Of a DNA stretch of 64,000 bases, positions 1 to 61,214 are shown one piece after another. Below the pieces are notes generated by a model. It was not told the DNA's origin. It was given only the letters and a program-made list of their open reading frames with translations, and searched no databases. The stretch is from contig CM072919.1 in assembly GCA_037013685.1 (NCBI GenBank), positions 2,357,616 through 2,421,615 on the forward strand, in the 5' to 3' direction. Numbering within the stretch: position 1 is the stretch's first letter; each line of letters opens with the position of its first letter. The DNA is from Acridotheres tristis (Eukaryota; Chordata; Aves; Passeriformes; Sturnidae). A program made the translations under genes and the position numbers.

Positions 1-343
1 CTCTGCTGGGCTGCAGCTCAGGCACCAGAGAACTTCACGTCTTCTGCTGGCAGAGGCGGATGCTTCTCCTTCAGTTGAACTCACACGGTCGCTTCCTGTT
101 GTGAAACCATGGTTACAGAAGGGACAGCAGCCATGGAAACCTCTTCCATTTATGTTCACAGATAAGTCCACTGACAACCAGTCAACTTGGCAAAAAAAAA
201 AAAAAAAAAATTAATCGTAAGATGATTAAAAATCTGAAGAGTTTGTAGATGTGTGTCATACACTGTGGCAGCAATAACAAGAGTCCTGAGATTTGTGGAG
301 GGGGGAAAAAAGCAGACACAACCCTTGGGCCAAACAGGAAGTG
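1..343 (-). other. INSR: INSR 3' untranslated region (proximal part)
   Basis: Sequence after the INSR stop codon. No AATAAA is seen on the minus strand, so the UTR probably continues past the window edge; INSR 3' UTRs are several kilobases long in mammals. It holds a 19-base A run on the plus strand at 192-210, which is U-rich in the transcript. Confidence 0.6.
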
Positions 344-49368
<49,025 letters not shown>

Positions 49369-49700
49369 CCCGCGCCGCTGCCGCGGCCGCCGCCGCCCGG
49401 CGCGAATCAGAGCCCGCGGGGCGGGCGCGGGGGCCGGGCCCGGCCGAGCATCGCCGGCGGAGCCCCCGCCGAGCCCCTTTATAGCGCCGGGCCCCTCCCT
49501 GCCCGCGGTGTCGGCCCCGGCCCGGCGGCCCCTTCCAGCGCAGGCCGGGCTGGCGGCGGCGCCCCGGCCAGTAAACAAGGGGCTGCCCCCGTCAGCTGGG
49601 AGCCGAGCGGGGCGGCCGCAAGAGGCGGCGCGGAGCGCGGGCACGGGACGGGACGGGCCGGGGGAGGAGCAGCGGCGGCGGCGGCATCCAGCCACCCATC
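49369..49700 (-). promoter_or_regulatory. INSR: INSR promoter and 5' leader in CpG island
   Basis: Very CpG-rich DNA directly upstream of the INSR start codon. A TATAAA lies on the minus strand at 49483-49478, about 110 bases before the ATG, and could place a start site near 49,450. Mammalian INSR promoters are described as GC-rich and TATA-less, so this TATA may or may not be used. Confidence 0.6.
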
Positions 49701-49815
49701 ATCATCATCAGCATCATCATCCATCCATCCCCTCATCATCCATCCATCTCCTCCTCATCCATCTATCCAGCCAGCCAGCCATCCGTCTGTCCGTCCATCC
49801 TTCTATCCATCCAGG
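49694..49815. repeat. CAT/ATCC short tandem repeat
   Basis: Imperfect mixture of CAT, ATCC and CAGC units just upstream of the INSR promoter, where the CpG island ends. Confidence 0.85.
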
Positions 49816-49969
49816 CCGCCTGCGAGCCCTGCTGGCGCTGCCCGAGGAGCCGCTGTGGCCTCGGTAGCGTTCAGCGAGTAAAACGCAGGAGTTGAGCAGG
49901 CTCAGCTCGCTGTGGGTTCAAATGGAAGGAGAGCAGGGTTAGGTTAGAGATTACGGAAAATATTTTTAC

Positions 49970-50155
49970 CGTGAGGGTGGGCAGGCCCTGGCACAGGGTG
50001 CCCAGAGCAGCTGTGGCTGCCCCTGGATCCCTGGCAGTGCCCAAGGCCAGGCTGGACATTGGGGCTTGGAGCAGCCTGGGACAGTGGAAGGTGGTAGAAC
50101 GAGATGGTCCCCAAGGTCCCCTTCCAACCCAAACCATTCTGGGGTTCTGTGTCAC
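49970..50155 (+). mobile_element. CR1 LINE fragment, plus orientation
   Basis: GGGTGGGCAGGCCCTGGCAC, CCCCTGGATCCCTGGCAGTG, GCCAGGCTGGACATTGGGGC and CTTCCAACCCAAACCATTCT in sense order. Confidence 0.9.
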
Positions 50156-51951
50156 TGTCCCAGTGCTGACAGCCCAGGCTGAGAGCAGGGCTGCTGCCCT
50201 GGCTGTGCCCGTGTCCCTCCTCCTCTCTGAAAGGATGAATTGCTGGACAAAGCTTGGCATGAGGATACCATCTACCCCTGCCACTGCTTTCAGTATCACA
50301 GAACCCAAAGAGCCATTGCAGATTTCTGGTTCGTTTTCCAGTGGGATTCACCATTTGGTGCCTTTTTTAATCATCTCTGTGCTGCACTCGCGCTAAGCCA
50401 TGACAGTACGTTTCCTGGCAACTTCCAGTAATTTTATCTGGCTCTTGCTTTCAGCCATTTCTGTGAGACAAATGAGTTACAAACTGCTGAAATAAAGCCT
50501 TTTTTAATTCAAAAATGCTTGGCAAATAGACATTCTTTAAAATTTTCACGCCACCATCTTTAGCTTGCAACAGATCTCTTGCTTCTGCCTGACACTAAGG
50601 GCCCCTGGGCAGGCAGTGGTGACCAGGAGGTCACCGTGCCCCAGCCCCTTTGTCTGGACACTGAACTGCACCCTGAGTTTACCCTATTTAAAATACTTTG
50701 CACTGCTTTTCCAGGTAAAGAATCACAGTTGTCCCAGGGACATAACAGAGAGTGAATGAGAGGAGGGCTGGTCAGTGGAATCATGGCTCTGCTGTGTGAT
50801 TCACCCCCCGATGTTGTTTGAAGTTCCCCTCAGGACAGGGTAAGGCTGGCGGCCTGATTCGACCAGTGTAAGCAGGATTAGCTGGGATGGTACCTGTGCA
50901 ACAATAACTGCATCTTGGCATTTGCAGACTAGTTAAATGCTGAGATGAAAGGCTCTGCTTAAGTGGGGATGCTTTCTCTGTCATCAGTACAGCAGATGTG
51001 TGTCTGCACAGCACAGGAGCTGTTGGTTCAGCCCAATGGTGCATCAGAACCACGGTCATGGGAAGGCATTTCCCCCATTTCTGTCCTTTTTTCCCAAATC
51101 CACGCTGCTGCCTTGAGCTGACAAGTGCAGAGAGACTCGGAGCCCCACTCATTCCAGGCTGCTTCAGGAAGTAAGGGCAGTTAAGGAATGGAAATAAACA
51201 ACAAAAGTATGTGTTCTCTGCTTGCAAATTAACCTGCTTTATGACTGTGGACTTTGCATAAAACAGACAGAGTCAAACATCACCTGGACAGCTCGGACTG
51301 TGTGGAATTTATACCGTGACTGTATCAGCAACCTGCTCTTGCTTACTCACTTATGTTCGTTCTCATTGCCTTCCATGTAATAATGATATCAGCTTACACA
51401 TTGGCACATGAGGATTAAAGGCTACAGATTTATTATCTTTCCTTAAAATACTATTTTTAGTTTCTAATTACTTATTAAGAACATCAGGGTGCAACCTTTC
51501 CAGCATCTTTCCCATACATTCACTGCTACATATTCATCACGCTACAGTGCACTTGGTTTGCAATCAGATAAACCAACAGGAGCAATGTGGGCGCTTAGAA
51601 ACTAAGCCAACACCTGCTTACTCTTTTTTTTTTTTTCTAATAGCTGCAATGCAGGCTCTTCTTTAATTCCTGATTCAAGAAGCTACTAAAATCACCAGTT
51701 TGATATATTAAATATTGGCAACAGTTACATTTCTTTCTCTCCTCTATAGATGTTTTATGGTTCAGTTAAAATAACTTGGAAATAAGCAGGGATAAGTGTC
51801 TGCTATGACCTGTGACAATCACAGACCATGGGGGTTCAGATCTGAATCCTCCTAAGAAAATAAGTACAGAGAGACTTGCAATAGAGTGTATCCTTCTGTT
51901 TGACCCTACAAAGACTTACTTGTTTCAGTTTGATCCATTCCTTACATAAAT

Positions 51952-52270
51952 TATGGAATGGTTTGGGTTGGAAGAGGCCTTAGAGACCATCCAATCCCAT
52001 CCCTACCACTGTCCCAGGCTGCTCCAATCCCAATGTCCAGCCTGGCCTGGGACACTGCCAGGGATCCAGGGACAGCCACAGCTGCTCTGGGCACCCTGTA
52101 CCAGGGCCTGCCCACCCTCCCAGGGAACAATTCCTTCCCAATATCCCATCCAGCCCTGCCCTCTGGCAGTGGAAGCCATTCCCTGTGTCCTGTCCCTCTA
52201 TACCTTATCCAAAGTCTATTGCTCTGTCCTACAGATGCCTCCACATCAAACCAACCTAAGAGGACCAACT
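51952..52270 (-). mobile_element. CR1 LINE fragment
   Basis: TATGGAATGGTTTGGGTTGG, CCCAGGCTGCTCCAATCCC, CAGGGATCCAGGGACAGCC, CTTCCCAATATCCCATCCAG and a more diverged end. Confidence 0.88.
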
Positions 52271-54466
52271 TCCCACCAGATCCCTCCTCCAGATCAATGC
52301 TGCTCAGAACTGAAGTCCTTGGAAGCCCATCCCTGGAGCAGGAACCACAGGCACAAACAGACAGGGACAATGACTATGTAAAGCAGCTTGAATGTTGCAG
52401 CAGTGACATCCTTGGACTGCCACAAGAGTCTGTGGAGAGAGAACCCAGCTCAGCTCCCAACCACCAACACGTGGAGCTTGCTGAAAGCTTCACACCTTGA
52501 AAACCAAATACATCCTTTTCTCTATACACTGGAACACATGGGTGGGTTTTAGGCTGTGTGTGTTTAGCCATACAAATTAAAGTTTCTCACTAATTAACCA
52601 GCCTGGGAATAGTCAGGGAACATAAACTTTGTGCCCAAAAGGAGCTTTGGAGCAGCTGACTCACCAAGAAGGTTCACTGGTACCAATTCTGTTTTAAGAA
52701 CTAAACTGCTTGAAAACCAGTTCAGGAGCCAAAGCCACACAGCAGCCTGGAGGCTGAGCTGAGGTCAGAATTCCCACTTTCTGCTCCACCAGTTCACTGT
52801 GGCCTTCTCTTAACAACAAGTTGCAACTGCCTGGGTGAAGAGTTACCTCTTACCCTACCCAACTTACAGGGTTGCTGTGTTTTTATTGATTTGCCAGGCA
52901 CTTTTTCCTGCTCACACATTTCTCACCAGGCAATTTGCACGTTTTCAGCCTCCTGCCCTTTGAAGATGCAGCAGAGCTGCTGCTGAAGCCAACAACAGCC
53001 AAGTCTCTGCATCACTGGCAGGATGTTGCTGTGAAGGTTTACGGGATTGACTTCTCAGTGACTAAACCTAAAGCTGAGAGTACAGGAGAGCTGACCTTGG
53101 AAAATTATCTCATCCTGTTTAGAGTCACATAAAACCCTTTGCCAAATGTCTTAATATAAAATATTTCACGTCATGGATTGACAGAGTTCCTTTCTTACCC
53201 TTCCTTCCGTCCACACCAAATCCGATAAGTGACTTTTCTCAGTGAGAAGGCTCAGAGGATGGAGATCCGGTCACTTTTGTGCTAAGGACAGAAATCTCAG
53301 CTTTTTACTGTTGAAACAGGAAACGCTGTCAGATCCTTCTGGAGAATTCTATGATTACATGAGCAAATACAAATTTTGGCCAGGGTGAAAATGGCAGAGG
53401 GCATCTCTCTGCTACATGCAGGTCAAAGACTCTGGAGATGAAGGATGCAAATTCAAGCTCTTTTCATGACCAACTGCAGCACTGCCTCATTTTAGCTTTT
53501 TTTTGGTCCAGTTTCTGGTTTTGTGCAGTTTGATTTTTGGGTGTCACAGAGGCAGATGCAATATTCGACTTAAATTTAATTCCTTGTCAGAATATTTTTG
53601 TTCTAATTCATCATCAAACTATTCAACTTGAAAAAACCAAAGGACCGACAGCGTTCCCAACCTGGGTCTGGCGAGCAGGGCCCAGATGTGAGACAGCCCA
53701 GACAGATGTGGCCTTCAGCCTCCCGAGCCTCCTCACCCTCCGTCCTCCATCCTCCCCTGCAGCTTCTGCCGCTCAGCTCAGGCAGCCCGGGGTGTGTTTA
53801 GCACTGCCTGCTGCCAGGCTCCCTGTTCTCCATCAGCCACCACAGCACTGCCCCCAGCCACCGGCTACACCAGTTCTGACCCACAGCTCACCCCCAGCCC
53901 CTCCTCCTCGGGTTATTTCCTGACACTAATGCCTGTTTTTGTTGAGCCAGAGTCTAATTTGGAGGGAGCGCTGGCGCTCTGGGCAGCACCAGGGGCTCAC
54001 AAACCCCGGCTCTGTGCTCCACGCCGCTCAGGGTTTGCGTTTTGGACGAGCCAGAACTCCCAGTTCCCGTTTGATAACCGGTTTGTTCTGTCGCTGGGAG
54101 ACACGCCCTCCCTCTGTAAATGTTACAAATCAGGCGTATCTGATCCATTATTCACTAACTGCTGCTGCTTCCCACTTCCAGCTCCTATTAGAGGGAGCGC
54201 TCATGCCAGAAATGTCACGGTGGCATCATGTGACAGGTGGTATTGATTTAGCGCCGTTGGGCTTTAATGTCACTCCCGTTCAGTGGGACACACGGCGAGC
54301 GCACACGGACTCCCAGCAGTGGGGCAGGTCAGGACAGGAGCTCCCAGCCAGCCCCGTGCCAGGCCCTGGGACTTGGGAATGGCATCGGGAATTGTGCTGC
54401 AGACCGCGACATTTGAGTATCTGCTCCGAGCTGCTCTAGCACTGTCATTACAGTTTTTATTATTCA

Positions 54467-54790
54467 CAGAATCGTTTGTGTTGGAAAAGCCCATCCCATC
54501 CCATCCCATCCCATCCCATCCCATCCCATCCCATCCCATCCCATCCCATCCCATCCCATCCCATCCCATCCCATCCCATCCCATCCCATCCCATCCCATC
54601 CCATCCCATCCCATCCCATCTCCTGCCATGGGCAGGGACAGCTTCCACTATCCCAAGTTGCTCCAAGCCCCATCCAGTCGGGCCTGGTACACTTCCAGCA
54701 AAGGGGCAGGCACAGCTTCTCTGGGCAGCCTGTGCCAGGGCCTCACCACCCTCACAGGGAACAATCTCTTTCATAAAAGAAACCAAATTG
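54467..54790 (-). mobile_element. CR1 LINE fragment interrupted by a CCCAT array
   Basis: Starts TTCACAGAATCGTTTGTG TTGG and resumes after the array with GCCATGGGCAGGGACAGC, GTTGCTCCAAGCCCCATCC and GTGCCAGGGCCTCACCACC. The array lies exactly where CR1 copies read CCCATCCCA-like text. Confidence 0.85.
54491..54620. repeat. CCATC pentanucleotide microsatellite, 26 copies
   Basis: Perfect tandem run of 26 pentamers (130 bases) with no interruption in the given sequence. Confidence 0.98.
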
Positions 54791-56947
54791 CAACTATAAA
54801 ACGTAAGAATCAGTTCTGGGCTTTCATGGCAAGTTTACAGCAATGAGAAGGGAGGCAACACTGGGTGTCACACAGGGAACAGTCAGGAGCAGAACCCTGC
54901 TCTGTCCATTCCCTCCTTTTCATTTTTACAGGCTCTTCCCTTTTGGCAGAATAGCTGAGAGTTTGGGGAAGCTGCTCACAGCCCCTCAAGTCTGATACAC
55001 AAAGTGCAAAGAAAACTCAAGGGAACACGTACCCACAACCTGGGACTGCCCAGCCAGAGGAGCCACTGTCCAGCGTTCTGCTCCTGCCATTCCTGCACCA
55101 AGAGCCTGTGAGGGATCCTTGCAGCACATCCCATCTGCCTGTGAGGACACTGCTGAACACTGAGCATTGTAACAACGGCGTCTCTGCCACCAAGAGTGTT
55201 TGCCAGAACAGCTTAGCCTGACCCAGAGCCACTGGTGCTGCCAGACTGAATCGCTGCATCCACTGGCCTGACATGACCCAAGCCTCCAAAAGCCTTTTGG
55301 TTTAATTTTCCTTGCTGTCTCCAAGCAGGTAGTCTGCCAAGAAGCCAAGCACGGCCCAGCCCTGTGCCTGATAAACATCTCACCATCTGGATTTCCCAAG
55401 CTTTTGGGAAAGTTAAGCAACTCTCACAGAAGGCCAATTCTATACATATTCTATACATATTATTCTGTGGAGAGCTGCACAGAGCCCTGTGCCATGAAAT
55501 GGAGCTGAGGGCTGGAGCAGCAGAGCATCCACCACCCCCCACAGGTCAATCAAAAATAAACTGTCATTCATCTGGGAAATGTCACAAAGCCCTGAGTCAT
55601 TGTTTATTCTAAATAGCACCAGCTCCCATCTTCAAAGTGGTGCTGAATGATTCCAATTGCTAAGCGAACTCGAGAAAAGCAAAGACAACAACCCAGCCTT
55701 TGTGTGCAGGGGTTGCTGAGGCACTGGATCCGTTGGGTTGGGGGAAGAAGGGAACATTCTTCCACCTGGGAGAGAAGCCCCAGGAAGCAGAGGCTCAGTG
55801 CTCAACGGCCACTGGAGATAACAAAAAGTGTTACAGGGTTCACTCCTGGCCGTTCATTCAAAATAACAAACACCTATGAAATGTCAATGGTCAAAAGCTA
55901 AGTGGTTTCTGAACTCACTCCATGCAGGTTTCTTTGTAAATCAGTATCTGTGACTTGGGAGGCAAGCTATCACTAGCAGCTCCCTTTCATGTCTTTCCAA
56001 TAAAAAATTTCCTAATTTACAAGTGCCAAAAAGTTATAGGCAACCCATTTTGCTGATAGCAAAATTCAGTTCTAAACTTGTCTGCAATGATGCACCAAAT
56101 CTTTTGCAAGCTAGGGAAAAATAATTTCTTTCAAGTAATAAAGACAACAATGTTATGGATGATGAAGCATGAAGGTTGCACCCCAAAATCTCACACACAA
56201 AAACCACTCCAGCATCACATTCAACCTCTAAGAGAAGAGCTCGGCATTGAAATGCCTGCAGGGAAAGTAGTGAACAATTAGAATTGAAAAAATTATTTGG
56301 TGACACAGGATTGACTAATGAAGCACAGTGAAATGTCAAACATTACATACAGATGAAGGAAAACAACTGGGAAAAGCAGAAATGTCCATGCATTGATTCC
56401 TACAATACATTTCTCTAAATTCAAGGTAAGTAAAACAGGAGTATATCACAGGTATCCGAGTACCTGGAATTAAAAGCTGTACCTCATAATATAATTATTC
56501 ATTTGATAATCTATAAGTGAGTGGCATACTACATTGCAAACATTGTGTGAAACGAACAGAAATACTTTGTTTAAAAAATGTTACCTGTCTTCATTACCAG
56601 GTTTGTACAGAGGAGAGCACAGCTCTGCCGTAGAGCCTGGGGCTTTGGGATGTGTTCAGTGCAAAGCTGGATGTTCCCAAGAACCCAATTGTGACAAACA
56701 GCTCTTCCCCCACCATCCCCAGGCCTGGAACACCCCATGGTTTGGTTCCAGACCAAAGCACAGCCGGGGTCACCTGCTGCCCTTCACCTCCTCACGGGAC
56801 ACCCCTGGACACTGACCAGCAGGGATGCAGAAGGTTTGCTTTCAGCTTATCACAAGCACCTACAGACACTCTCAGGCTGTCACACAAACCCCACTTTACT
56901 GCAGCCTCCAAGCTTTTCTAGCAGCAGCAGTGTTTTAAAAATATGAG

Positions 56948-57863
56948 TTTATTTTTCCTGTTTTATTTTAGTGAACTCTTAAGACAACGCTTAACAGGAA
57001 TAATTCGCTCAAAAAGAAAAGGCTGAATATTTTTTAAAATTATTTCCATCTTAAAGACACCACCTTCCTTTGCCCTCATCTTCCAGCACAAGCATGTTTG
57101 CACAGGTGAGGTCTGTGCCACCTGCAGCACTGTGTGTACAGTTCCAAGGTGGCAGGGTCACAGTGTTTCCTTCGTGCAACGGCATCAACACAACAATGAG
57201 AGGTGAGAACATTTGCACTCACAAAAGGGAAGTAAACACTGCACAGAAAGCAACTCCAGGCCTGTAGTAAATCTAAACTGGAGAAGATGGTAAAGTCCGA
57301 AGTCCCAAATACTCATCTGGGCAAAAGGTGAACCTGAGAAGAGTTTTACCTGTTGATTCTCTGAATCTGAGCCAGGCAAGCACCTGAACAGCAGAATTCT
57401 CTTCCTACACCTGCAGCTGTGTATGTACAGAACTGAAATTAAATATCCTGTTGGCAGCAAGCTCCTAGGGTTAGTACAGAAAAGCTGTAAAGACAGGAAA
57501 GAGTGTAAGACTTCAACTGTTATTTAAATTTGTATTGACTAAACGCCTTTGAGGAGTCATAACATTTGTCACAACCACATTAAAAATGACTGTATTTATC
57601 TACTAAAGAACTTGTTAGCAGCTCAGTGTAAATTCTTGTGATTACCTCAGTTCTCCCCTCAACAGGCAACAACAGACACCAAGTAAACAAGTGTGGAAAG
57701 CTTTCCTCAGGAAACCCTCCACTGCCTGCACAGGGAGGAGATCCAAGGTGGGCCTTGGACAGGCCTATCTATGTCCTCTTTAAGGACACTGACTGTGACA
57801 GTTCTCATACCAGTTGAGCTTTCCCACTGCACTGCAGACAGCTTTAAATAAAATGGAACAGAA
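56948..57863 (-). other. USE1: USE1 3' untranslated region (probable)
   Basis: The first AATAAA motifs on the minus strand after the stop codon are at 56967-56962 and 56953-56948, suggesting a UTR of about 0.9 kb. The end is inferred from the signals only. Confidence 0.5.
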
Positions 57864-58046
57864 TCATTTCAGTTTGGGGAAAATCCTGATGAAGAGAATC
57901 ATGCTGATGAATATAAAACAAACGACAATGAGCATTATCCACAGCAGCCAGTTGACGGATTTCTTGGCGTGCTGTTCCAGGCGGTCAGACTCGTCCTTGA
58001 GCTTCTCAAAGTTCTGGTCTGCCATCCTGAGGGAGTGTGACAGTGT
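57864..58046 (-). CDS. USE1: USE1 exon 8: SNARE helix and tail anchor
   Basis: 60 residues from [17 protein letters not shown] to FPKLK and stop TGA (57866-57864). Contains the C-terminal transmembrane segment. Confidence 0.97.
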   Translation of the reverse strand, partial: TLSHSLRMADQNFEKLKDESDRLEQHAKKSVNWLLWIMLIVVCFIFISMILFIRIFPKLK

Positions 58047-61000
58047 CTGTGGAGCAAAGAGAGCAAACAGTGTCAGCCTCACAGCTGCCAGGTCTGGCAG
58101 CTTCCTCCAAGAGAGAAAATATTCGGCTGCAGGCAGGTGTTGCCCTCAGTCTCCCCACTCCAATCCCACCTGGAATCGAGCTACAGGATTTCACATCTCA
58201 GCCCTTGAACCTTGTGGGTTGCAGAACTGAGGGGTCACAGCTCAACATGCACTACCTGGTTGTCCTGTTTGATCACGTTCTGGGCAGCCAGGGTGTTGTT
58301 TTTGAGGCTGCGAGCCAGGCTGAGCATTTCCTCAGCCAGCTTCTCCTGCATGTCCTGGTGGTGCTGCAGCACAGCATCCAGCTCCACTGCCGACTGCTTC
58401 TCGTCTGATGTGAGGCCTCTGCAAGAGCACAGGGGGAAAAATGGGATTTACACTTCCTTGTGGGTCAGTCTCACAAGCTTTCTGAGATTTTATGTCTCTA
58501 CAAGACAACAAGGCCCATTGAGTCAGCTGAAGCCATTATATTTTGCTTTCTGTGAGCAGACTTCACCCAGTTTAAAGCATATCTGGGATTTAAAGGTCAA
58601 TTGGAAAACAGTTCCCAAAACACTGAGCACTGGAATGAAAAATTTTGACTTACTTTCGCTTCCTTATGTTCAACTCCTCAGAATCTGGAAAAATTAAAAA
58701 AGCATTTAGCATGTTATAAATTCCCATGGAATCACAAGCTGAAAAAACAAATCTCCTGTAAGGGATTTTTGGATATCCAAACCCTACTTAGCTTCTGCCC
58801 CACGAAATATGGGTGTCAAATGCCTACCTGCTTTCCACAGGGAGAAGAGGACACCCAACATCAAAAGAGGGGAAAAACTCCAGCTGAATCACATCCCTGA
58901 GGGCAGGGTTTCAGCCTGTGTGTCTTGGTGTTCTTTCAGGACATGTTAGATTGGCCCAGCTCCAGCTGCTCTAACGGTAGCCATGGAAACTTCAAATTAA
59001 TTCCTCCCAGTTCCCTACGTGAATAACATGGCTGTGTATTCCAGAGGAACTGAACAACACCTACTCAAAGCACCCAGGATCACGTGGTTTGCTCAGAGCA
59101 GAAGGGAACAGGCACAAAATAAATTGCCCCTGCTAATTCTGTAATTAGAATGTCTGTTTCTGCATGAATGCTACAAAAAGAGCTTCCTCCAAGTCCCTGC
59201 CACCATTGGTAACAACACTTCTGCCTTCATCTGTCAGGGCTTTTGGCTTAGTTTCTTTTTAAAATCTGCTGTCTTGGAAAGAAGTGAGGCACTAAATTAA
59301 AAGTACACTCTGGGGAATCTTGAGCACCTGACCTCACTCTTCCCCTCCCTGTAAGACTCAGGTTGACTACAGTTAAAGGAAACAAGAGATCAAACTTACC
59401 ATCAGTAGCCAGGGGGTCCTGGGAGGAGAAAGAGAACCAAAACTGCAGATTACAAAGGGTCAGTGATAAAGGACAGCCTTGCAGGCCTGGCAGAGTGCCT
59501 GTGCCCAGGATTTAAAGAGGTGACTCCCCACCTAGCCTGGGACATTTCTGCGACACCCTGAGATGTCCCAGGCGAGGTTTAGAACCCTGAGGCAGCTGAA
59601 CACAAGCAGGACAATGTGTAAAGCAGCAGCAGCAGCAGCAGCACTGCACATACTGTGCCAAGCAGCTCTCTCCTCATCTGGCCCGTGCAGCGCGCCTTGG
59701 TCTGCAGATGGACGGTCTTGGTGGCCGGGGTTCTCTCCTTGGCTGTGGTCGGGGTGCGCCCAGGGGCCAGCAACTGGTTTGCCAGAGCCTTTTCTGTCGA
59801 TGAAGACTGGGAGTGGGGAGAAGCAGGGAACAGTCAGGGATATGAGACTCTGCAGTGTGAGGCACCCGGGGTGTGACCCACAAGGTGCAATCCCAACAGT
59901 GAAGTCGGCCTGAACAGCAGCACTGAGTGCACCTCACTGACCAAAGCCCAGCTTATTGACATTTCACAGCTCTCCAGGTACACCTGGCACCATCCCAGAG
60001 AGGGACAGTACCTGCCCTTGCATCTCCCAACAAAGGAGTGAGAAAGATGAACGCTACATATACTTTGCTTTTGAAAGGAAGTTTCATACAATACCTCCTT
60101 TTAACAAAACACGAATCCAATATATTTATTCAGGCTTTTTAGGAGCGCCTAATAAGATTTTAACAATTGTTATTTTGAGATGTAAAATAAAAGCAAGCAT
60201 AGGAACCAGGCAATAGGTGAATATAAATACAGAGTACTGGAGTCTTTTCAAGCTGAATTACTATATCTTACCAATTTTTCAGCTTCTAGGAGTCCCTTTA
60301 GGAAGTCCACTTTGCGAGAGTATTCATTCAGCAGTTCAGGGGCTGGCTTGCTGTTGGAATTGAAAGATACTAATATGAAAACCAAAAGTTATCAGCATTT
60401 TCTAGTGTTCTACTCTCCAAATGAAATAATAATAATAAAAAAACCAAACCCATATGACTCTTCAAAGAAGCAGAAATAGCCTCAGGTTGGGAATACACTT
60501 ACAACCCTCTGCAAATCACCTTTTCCAAGGCCGGGAGGGCTCAGGGAACAGGTGTTTCCACAGGGAAGTGCATACTGCTGTGGTGTTTGTGGGGTATGGC
60601 TGACTTCCAGGTAAGACATTACTGAATCACTGTGTCATTAGTGTTACAAAAGTACTCCAAGATCACCAAATCCAACCTTCCACTGAATCCCCCCGTTCCC
60701 ACTTAACCGTATTGCAAAGTGCTACATCTGCTCGCTTTTTGAACACTTCCAGTGGTGGTGACTCCACCCCATCCCTGGGCAGCCCGTTCCAGTGGTTTAC
60801 TACTTTCACTGCAGGAATTTTTCCTGGTATCCTCCCCTGGAGGATCTTCATCCCAAAGGGTTTTCCCTGAAGCACAAACCTCACAACGGGCACCCAAGGG
60901 CTCACCTGGCCTGCTTCTTCAGCTCCCGGAGCATGTCCTCCAGAGCAGCCACATACTGAGGGCAAAAACAACACTTTAAGCGGCAGCATTAAGGAGAAAT

Positions 61001-61214
61001 ACCCTTTTGTGGCCAAAGCTGTGAGTTTATCACCAGAGCGCTCCCCGTCTCGGCTACTGAGGCCGGACGCGGTGTGCGGGGCAGAGGGGCGGGAGGGGCG
61101 CGGCGGCCTCACCTTCTCCAGCCGCCACTCCTCGGGGTCCCGCCGCTCCGCCGCCAGCGCCTCGCACCGGCTCAGGAGCCGCATCAAGTTCAGCTCCAGC
61201 CGCGTCGCGGCCAT
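57864..61214 (-). CDS. USE1: Vesicle transport protein USE1, complete, 8 exons
   Basis: SNARE of the endoplasmic reticulum that works with syntaxin 18, Sec20 and Sec22b in fusion of Golgi-derived retrograde vesicles, tethered by the NRZ complex. Exons (high to low): 61214-61113, 60955-60906, 60350-60272, 59806-59654, 59418-59400, 58684-58654, 58418-58256, 58046-57864. The sum is 780 bases, 259 residues plus stop, the same length as human USE1. It has an N-terminal [20 protein letters not shown], a middle KALANQ-LAPGR segment, a SNARE motif around residues 160-228 and a C-terminal tail anchor at about 231-252 ([20 protein letters not shown]) ending PKLK. All splice phases fit. The start has the strong context GCCACCATGG. 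Confidence 0.97.
58256..58418 (-). CDS. USE1: USE1 exon 7
   Basis: 163 bp encoding [39 protein letters not shown] and [15 protein letters not shown], the first part of the SNARE helix. Donor GTAGTG. Confidence 0.95.
58654..58684 (-). CDS. USE1: USE1 exon 6, 31-bp microexon
   Basis: Encodes SEELNIRKR flanked by split codons. Acceptor TTTTTCCAG, donor GTAAGT. Corresponds to the MDVRKR segment of the human protein. Confidence 0.88.
59400..59418 (-). CDS. USE1: USE1 exon 5, 19-bp microexon
   Basis: Encodes DPLATD plus one base between ELLGT and DSEELN. Acceptor CTCCTCCCAG and donor GTAAGT. It is needed to keep the phase between exons 4 and 6. Confidence 0.85.
59654..59806 (-). CDS. USE1: USE1 exon 4
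   Basis: 51 codons, [17 protein letters not shown] through [19 protein letters not shown] to ELLGT. Phase 0 at both ends, donor GTATGT. Confidence 0.95.
60272..60350 (-). CDS. USE1: USE1 exon 3
   Basis: 79 bp encoding [19 protein letters not shown] and LLEAEKL. Acceptor CCAACAG, donor GTAAG. Confidence 0.95.
60632..60900 (-). mobile_element. CR1 LINE fragment in USE1 intron 2
   Basis: TCCAAGATCACCAAATCCAAC, GAACACTTCCAGTGGTGGTG, CTCCACCCCATCCCTGGGCA and AGGAATTTTTCCTGGTATCC resemble an older CR1 3' region, sense on the minus strand. Confidence 0.7.
60906..60955 (-). CDS. USE1: USE1 exon 2
   Basis: 50 bp encoding [16 protein letters not shown] plus two bases of a Ser codon. Donor GTGAG. Confidence 0.95.

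Larger units (their letters stand above)
49816..56940. other. Intergenic region between INSR and USE1
   Basis: No gene recognised. It holds CR1 fragments at 49.97, 51.95 and 54.47 kb and a moderately GC-rich unexplained stretch at about 53.6-54.3 kb. The remainder is ordinary AT-rich DNA. Confidence 0.7.
58685..60905 (-). other. USE1: USE1 introns 2 to 5
   Basis: Intronic sequence around exons 3-5. The 58685-59399 intron and the 59807-60271 intron show no recognised feature; the 60351-60905 intron is about half CR1. Confidence 0.7.

Noticed and set aside
52935..53132. 65-residue plus-strand frame of unusual, protein-like composition
   Set aside because: No homologous family recognised, no splice or promoter context, and length is within chance for this region.
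54270..54846. PIPSH and GWDGM repeat peptides
   Set aside because: Translation of the CCATC microsatellite.
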